This document shows positions 61,167 through 64,000 of a DNA stretch of 64,000 nucleotides, piece after piece. The notes under the pieces are model-generated. The model was given only the letters and a program-made list of their open reading frames with translations, searched no databases and was not told the DNA's origin. The position numbers and the translations under genes were made by a program. The DNA is from Dechloromonas sp. A34 (GTDB lineage Bacteria > Pseudomonadota > Gammaproteobacteria > Burkholderiales > Rhodocyclaceae): positions 1,178,001 to 1,242,000 of the forward strand of contig NZ_CP102486.1 of NCBI RefSeq assembly GCF_026261605.1, in the 5' to 3' direction. Numbering within the stretch: position 1 is the stretch's first letter; each line of letters begins with the position of its first letter.

Positions 61167-62127
61167 AGGCGGCGACGATGCGGGCGACCAGCGGGTGGCG
61201 CACGACGTCTTCTTTTTGGAATTCGGTAAAGGCCAGGCCGCGCACATCCTTGAGGATGTCGCGCGCTTCGCGCAGGCCGCTCTTTTGCCCCTTGGGCAGG
61301 TCGACCTGGGTCAGGTCGCCGGTGACCACAGCCTTGGCGCCGATGCCGATGCGGGTTAGGAACATCTTCATCTGCTCGGGCGTCGTGTTCTGCGCTTCGT
61401 CGAGGATGATGAAGGCGTGGTTCAGCGTCCGGCCGCGCATGAAGGCCAGGGGCGCGATCTCGATGGCGTGCTTTTCGTAGAGCTTGCTGACCCGGTCGTG
61501 GCCCATCAGATCGTACAGGGCGTCGTAGAGCGGGCGCAGGTAAGGATCGATCTTCTGGGTCAAGTCGCCGGGCAGGAAACCGAGGCGCTCGCCGGCTTCG
61601 ACCGCGGGGCGGGTCAGGATGATGCGTTCGACCGTGTCGCGCTCGAAGGCATCGACCGCGCTGGCCACCGCGAGATAGGTCTTGCCGGTACCGGCCGGGC
61701 CGATGCCGAAGGTGATGTCGTGTTCCTGGATCGCCTTCAGGTAGGCCACCTGGCGCGGCGTGCGGCCGTGCAGTTCGGTCTTGCGGGTAACCAGTTGCGG
61801 GCCGTCGGTAATGCCGCCCGGCGAGATGCGGCGGACCGGGGCATTGGTCAGTTCGATCAGGCCGAGCTGGATTTCATCGACCGACAGCGACTGATGCGCC
61901 ATGCCGTAGAAGTGACGAATGGCATCGGCCGTCAGCTGGGCTTTTTCACCGACGATCGAGAAGCGCTCGTTGCGGCGGCGGATGATGACATCGAAGCCGG
62001 TTTCGATCTGCCGGATGTTCTCGTCGAGCGGGCCGCAGAGATTGGCGAGCAGCGTGTTGTCGACCGGCGCCAGCGAGATATCGACCGGTTTGCTCTTCGG
62101 CGCGGGCCTAGTCTTCGCGGATGACAA
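61138..62127 (-). CDS. ybeZ: PhoH-like ATPase (YbeZ)
   Basis: 329 residues. P-loop [31 protein letters not shown], Walker [22 protein letters not shown] and the [12 protein letters not shown] motif. N-terminal part carries a KH-like segment ([16 protein letters not shown]). Works with YbeY in RNA metabolism; the PhoH name is historical and no Pho box is seen here. Overlaps miaB by 20 bases. Confidence 0.95.
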   Translation of the reverse strand: MSSAKTRPAPKSKPVDISLAPVDNTLLANLCGPLDENIRQIETGFDVIIRRRNERFSIVGEKAQLTADAIRHFYGMAHQSLSVDEIQLGLIELTNAPVRRISPGGITDGPQLVTRKTELHGRTPRQVAYLKAIQEHDITFGIGPAGTGKTYLAVASAVDAFERDTVERIILTRPAVEAGERLGFLPGDLTQKIDPYLRPLYDALYDLMGHDRVSKLYEKHAIEIAPLAFMRGRTLNHAFIILDEAQNTTPEQMKMFLTRIGIGAKAVVTGDLTQVDLPKGQKSGLREARDILKDVRGLAFTEFQKEDVVRHPLVARIVAAYESHTKQTP

Positions 62128-63445
62128 TCTCGCCCCTCAGGCTATGGGCCAGTGCCGATGTGATGCGGACATCGACGAAGGTGTTGATCAGCCGCGGGTT
62201 GCCAACAAAGTTGACGATGCGGTTGTTGTCGGTGCGTCCGGCCAGTTCGTGCACATCCTTCTTCGAGGTGCCCTCGACCAGTACGCGCTGGACGCTTCCG
62301 ACCATGGCCTGGCTGATCACCTGGGCCTGTTCGTCGATGCGCTTTTGCAGGCGGCTCAGGCGGGCCGATTTGACGGCGGCCGGCGTCGAATCGTCGAGTT
62401 CCAGGGCCGGCGTGCCCGGCCGCGGGCTATAGACGAAGGAGAACGAGTTGTCGAAGCCGACCTCGTCGATCAGCTTCATGGTCTTTTCGAAATCGTCGTC
62501 GCTTTCGCCGGGGAAGCCGACGATGAAGTCCGTGGACAGCGAAATGTCGGGCCGCGCCGCGCGCAGCTTGCGGATGATCGACTTGTATTCGAGCGTCGTG
62601 TAGCCGCGCTTCATCGCCGCCAGCACGCGGTCGGAGCCGGCCTGGACCGGCAGGTGCAGATGCGAGACCAGCTTCGGCACCGTGGCGTAGGTATCGATCA
62701 GGCGCTGCGACATTTCGCGCGGATGCGAGGTCGTGTAGCGGATGCGCTCGACGCCGGGAACTTCGGCGATGTACTCGATCAACATCGCCAGGTCAGCCTT
62801 CTCGTCGGTGCCCGGCATGTCGCCGCGATAGGCATTGACGTTCTGGCCGAGCAGCGTGACCTCGACGACGCCATTGGCGGCCAGGCCGGCGACTTCGGTC
62901 AGCACGTCCTCGAACGGCCGCGACACTTCGCCGCCGCGGGTGTAGGGCACGATGCAGAATGTGCAGAACTTGGAGCAGCCTTCCATGATCGAGACGAACG
63001 CCGAGGCACCTTTGACTTCGGCCGGCGGCATGGCGTCGAACTTCTCGATTTCCGGGAAGGAGACGTCGACCGCAGCCTTGCCCTTGGCTTTGCGCTCGGC
63101 AATTAGTTGCGGCAGGCGATGCAGGGTCTGCGGGCCGAAGACGATATCGACGTAAGGGGCGCGGGCGACGATGGCATCGCCTTCCTGGCTGGCGACGCAA
63201 CCGCCGACGCCGATCACCAGATTGGGATTCAGTTGTTTCAGGTGCCGGACCCGGCCCAGATCGTGGAAGACCTTCTCCTGCGCCTTTTCGCGCACCGAGC
63301 AGGTATTGAACAGGATGATGTCGGCCTCTTCGGGGTTCTCGGTCCTGACAATTGTTTCGGAAGCATTGAGCACATCGGCCATCTTGTCCGAATCGTACTC
63401 ATTCATCTGGCACCCGAAAGTGCGGATGAATAATTTCTTGGGCAT
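62108..63445 (-). CDS. miaB: tRNA-2-methylthio-N6-dimethylallyladenosine synthase
   Basis: Radical-SAM methylthiotransferase of 445 residues. N-terminal UPF0004 domain with [17 protein letters not shown] and two more cluster cysteines ([19 protein letters not shown]). Radical SAM motif [17 protein letters not shown]. Ends with a TRAM domain ([25 protein letters not shown]). ATG at 63445 matches the family N-terminus; a TTG at 63463 is in frame. First gene of the miaB-ybeZYX-lnt operon. Confidence 0.97.
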   Translation of the reverse strand: MPKKLFIRTFGCQMNEYDSDKMADVLNASETIVRTENPEEADIILFNTCSVREKAQEKVFHDLGRVRHLKQLNPNLVIGVGGCVASQEGDAIVARAPYVDIVFGPQTLHRLPQLIAERKAKGKAAVDVSFPEIEKFDAMPPAEVKGASAFVSIMEGCSKFCTFCIVPYTRGGEVSRPFEDVLTEVAGLAANGVVEVTLLGQNVNAYRGDMPGTDEKADLAMLIEYIAEVPGVERIRYTTSHPREMSQRLIDTYATVPKLVSHLHLPVQAGSDRVLAAMKRGYTTLEYKSIIRKLRAARPDISLSTDFIVGFPGESDDDFEKTMKLIDEVGFDNSFSFVYSPRPGTPALELDDSTPAAVKSARLSRLQKRIDEQAQVISQAMVGSVQRVLVEGTSKKDVHELAGRTDNNRIVNFVGNPRLINTFVDVRITSALAHSLRGEIVIRED

Positions 63446-63508
63446 GGGTAAATTACTTTGCAAATCAGGGGTTGCCGGTTCGGCAACGGGGCCGCCGGAA
63501 AGGTGTTC

Positions 63509-63537
63509 ATTATAACCGAGCGCAAATGCCTTGACCG
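63509..63537 (-). promoter_or_regulatory. promoter of the miaB operon
   Basis: On the minus strand CGGTCA, a 17-base spacer and a perfect TATAAT (plus bases 63509-63514), ~65 bases before the miaB ATG. Its -35 overlaps the -35 of the divergent tRNA promoter. Confidence 0.65.
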
Positions 63538-63560
63538 GAGAAAGCTCGGCAAACTATAAT
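63531..63560 (+). promoter_or_regulatory. promoter of the tRNA-Met gene
   Basis: TTGACC (63531-63536), 18-base spacer, TATAAT (63555-63560), followed by a GC-rich discriminator (CCGCGCCC) typical of stringently controlled stable-RNA promoters; the tRNA begins 18 bases after the -10. Confidence 0.85.
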
Positions 63561-63577
63561 CCGCGCCCTCAAAGCGT

Positions 63578-63654
63578 GGTGATGTAGCTCAGTTGGTTAG
63601 AGCGGTGGATTCATAACCCACAGGTCGGCAGTTCAATTCTGCCCATCACCACCA
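63578..63654 (+). tRNA. tRNA-Met (CAU), probably elongator
   Basis: 77 bases including the encoded CCA. Acceptor stem GGTGATG / CATCACC, D-arm GCTCAGTTGGTTAGAGC, anticodon loop TTCATAA with CAT, T-arm GGCAGTTCAATTCTGCC. The anticodon stem GTGGA/CCCAC has an A-C mismatch next to the loop. The 1-72 pair is a normal G-C, so it is not the initiator. A lysidine-modified tRNA-Ile2 with the same anticodon cannot be fully excluded by eye. Confidence 0.93.
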
Positions 63655-63665
63655 CCAGTACATGG

Positions 63666-63697
63666 AAACGGCCAACCCAAGCGGGTTGGCCGTTTTT
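63666..63697 (+). terminator. rho-independent terminator of tRNA-Met
   Basis: Perfect 13-bp stem AAACGGCCAACCC / GGGTTGGCCGTTT with a 4-base loop, ending in TTTTTG, 11 bases after the tRNA. Confidence 0.92.
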
Positions 63698-63698
63698 G

Positions 63699-63720
63699 TT
63701 TCTGGTCCATTTCTGGTCCA
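63699..63720. repeat. 11-bp tandem duplication
   Basis: TTTCTGGTCCA occurs twice in direct succession (63699-63709, 63710-63720) right after the tRNA terminator. Could be part of an attachment-site region or chance. Confidence 0.7.
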
Positions 63721-63870
63721 AATTTGGCAGTGGTAGGCCCTCCATATGCTCGGCCTTGAGGTCTTTCCTCCGATTAGATGATCGGGGTAAGCAGAGTGCC
63801 GGCCATGTCACCCGCGTAGAGTTGATGTACGATCCTCTCACCAAATTCTCTCAGCTCCACATGCAGCCTT

Positions 63871-64000
63871 ATGGCAACCACACTGCTTTTTGTCGATGCG
63901 GATAACCAAGCACCGATCCTTGCCACAACGCTAACCCGGTTTCTGAAAACTATCGGGCGTGAGTCCGCCAAAGCCATCGTCGCTGGCAACGGTGTAGGAG
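63871..64000 (+). CDS. NYN (PIN-like, DUF88) domain protein, N-terminal fragment
   Basis: Frame open from ATG at 63871 to the window end. The 43 visible residues begin MATTLLFVDADNQAP and continue LATTLTRFLKTIG...AIVAGNG. 'FVDADNQ' with the metal-binding aspartates at the first strand is the signature of NYN/LabA-like nuclease domains. Base composition here is lower in GC than the rest of the window. No strong ribosome binding site. The rest of the gene is outside; function may be RNA cleavage. Confidence 0.62.
   Translation, partial: MATTLLFVDADNQAPILATTLTRFLKTIGRESAKAIVAGNGVG

Noticed and set aside
63611..63844. 77-residue minus-strand frame crossing the tRNA
   Set aside because: Its end is translated from the tRNA-Met complement; frames across tRNA genes of this type are a known annotation artefact.
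63774..63989. 71-residue minus-strand frame opposite the NYN start
   Set aside because: The plus-strand frame has the recognisable FVDADNQ motif; the minus frame has no domain, though with so little sequence it cannot be wholly excluded.
1..64000. CRISPR arrays, insertion sequences, rRNA genes, prophage genes
   Set aside because: I looked for regularly spaced repeats, transposase or integrase motifs and rRNA signatures and saw none in the window.

Overview
The window is a GC-rich chromosomal segment of a Gram-negative betaproteobacterium, most likely a member of the Rhodocyclales close to Dechloromonas/Azonexus. This placement rests on gene order (tkt-gap-epd-pgk-pyk-fba; miaB-ybeZ-ybeY-ybeX-lnt; pstSCAB-phoU-phoB-phoR), on split alpha/beta glycyl-tRNA synthetase, on the density of c-di-GMP proteins and on two-domain polyphosphate:AMP phosphotransferase. 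It is inference from gene content, not a database match. Nearly all of the window is core chromosome; the last ~350 bases, after a tRNA-Met gene, look different and may be the edge of an acquired island.

Layout. Bases 1-2256: end of an HD-GYP protein and a pair of overlapping FMN-barrel/GAF genes. 2330-12171: minus-strand central carbon block tkt, gap, epd, pgk, pyk, fba, plus a lipoprotein gene and fbp, punctuated by three clear intrinsic terminators. 12205-19464: PAS-GGDEF-EAL protein, a redoxin, then rsmE-pap-argA-yggX on the plus strand. 19479-28646: PhoX-type phosphatase, chemoreceptor, EAL-CBS-GGDEF protein, patatin, DUF4239 protein, rpiA. 28752-35919: histone-like protein followed by the complete phosphate operon pstSCAB-phoU-phoB-phoR behind a Pho box. 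35953-41435: purT, a PhnD-like binding protein coupled to a GGDEF/EAL membrane protein, and a tandem glycine riboswitch in front of a TRIC/glycine-transporter family gene. 41454-46024: a four-unit Pho box in front of a metallophosphoesterase and a glycosyltransferase, then small genes, diacylglycerol kinase and a second glycosyltransferase. 46026-56824: hybrid sensor kinase with its own binding protein, gloA, a YgjP-like metalloprotease, plsC, gmhB, glyS, glyQ and a lytic transglycosylase. 56914-63445: a permuted papain-fold protein, then lnt-ybeX-ybeY-ybeZ-miaB on the minus strand. 63578-64000: tRNA-Met, terminator, short tandem repeat and the start of a NYN-domain gene.

The strongest biological theme is phosphorus. 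Phosphate uptake and sensing (pst/phoU/phoBR), a secreted phosphatase (PhoX), polyphosphate use (pap) and a probable PhoB-controlled membrane-lipid remodelling cassette lie within 30 kb. In that cassette the phosphoesterase (PlcP-like) and glycosyltransferase (Agt-like) would turn phospholipid into glycolipid during phosphate starvation, and DgkA would recycle the diacylglycerol. Repeats resembling PhoB sites with an 11-base period can be read directly upstream of pstS and of the phosphoesterase, and more weakly at two other sites. The second theme is signalling through periplasmic binding proteins encoded next to membrane signal transducers (two separate cases).

Quality note: two genes, the 38139 GGDEF/EAL gene and lnt, carry three frameshifts in total. 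Each is restored by adding a single G/C to a short G/C homopolymer, which points to uncorrected sequencing errors rather than true gene decay.
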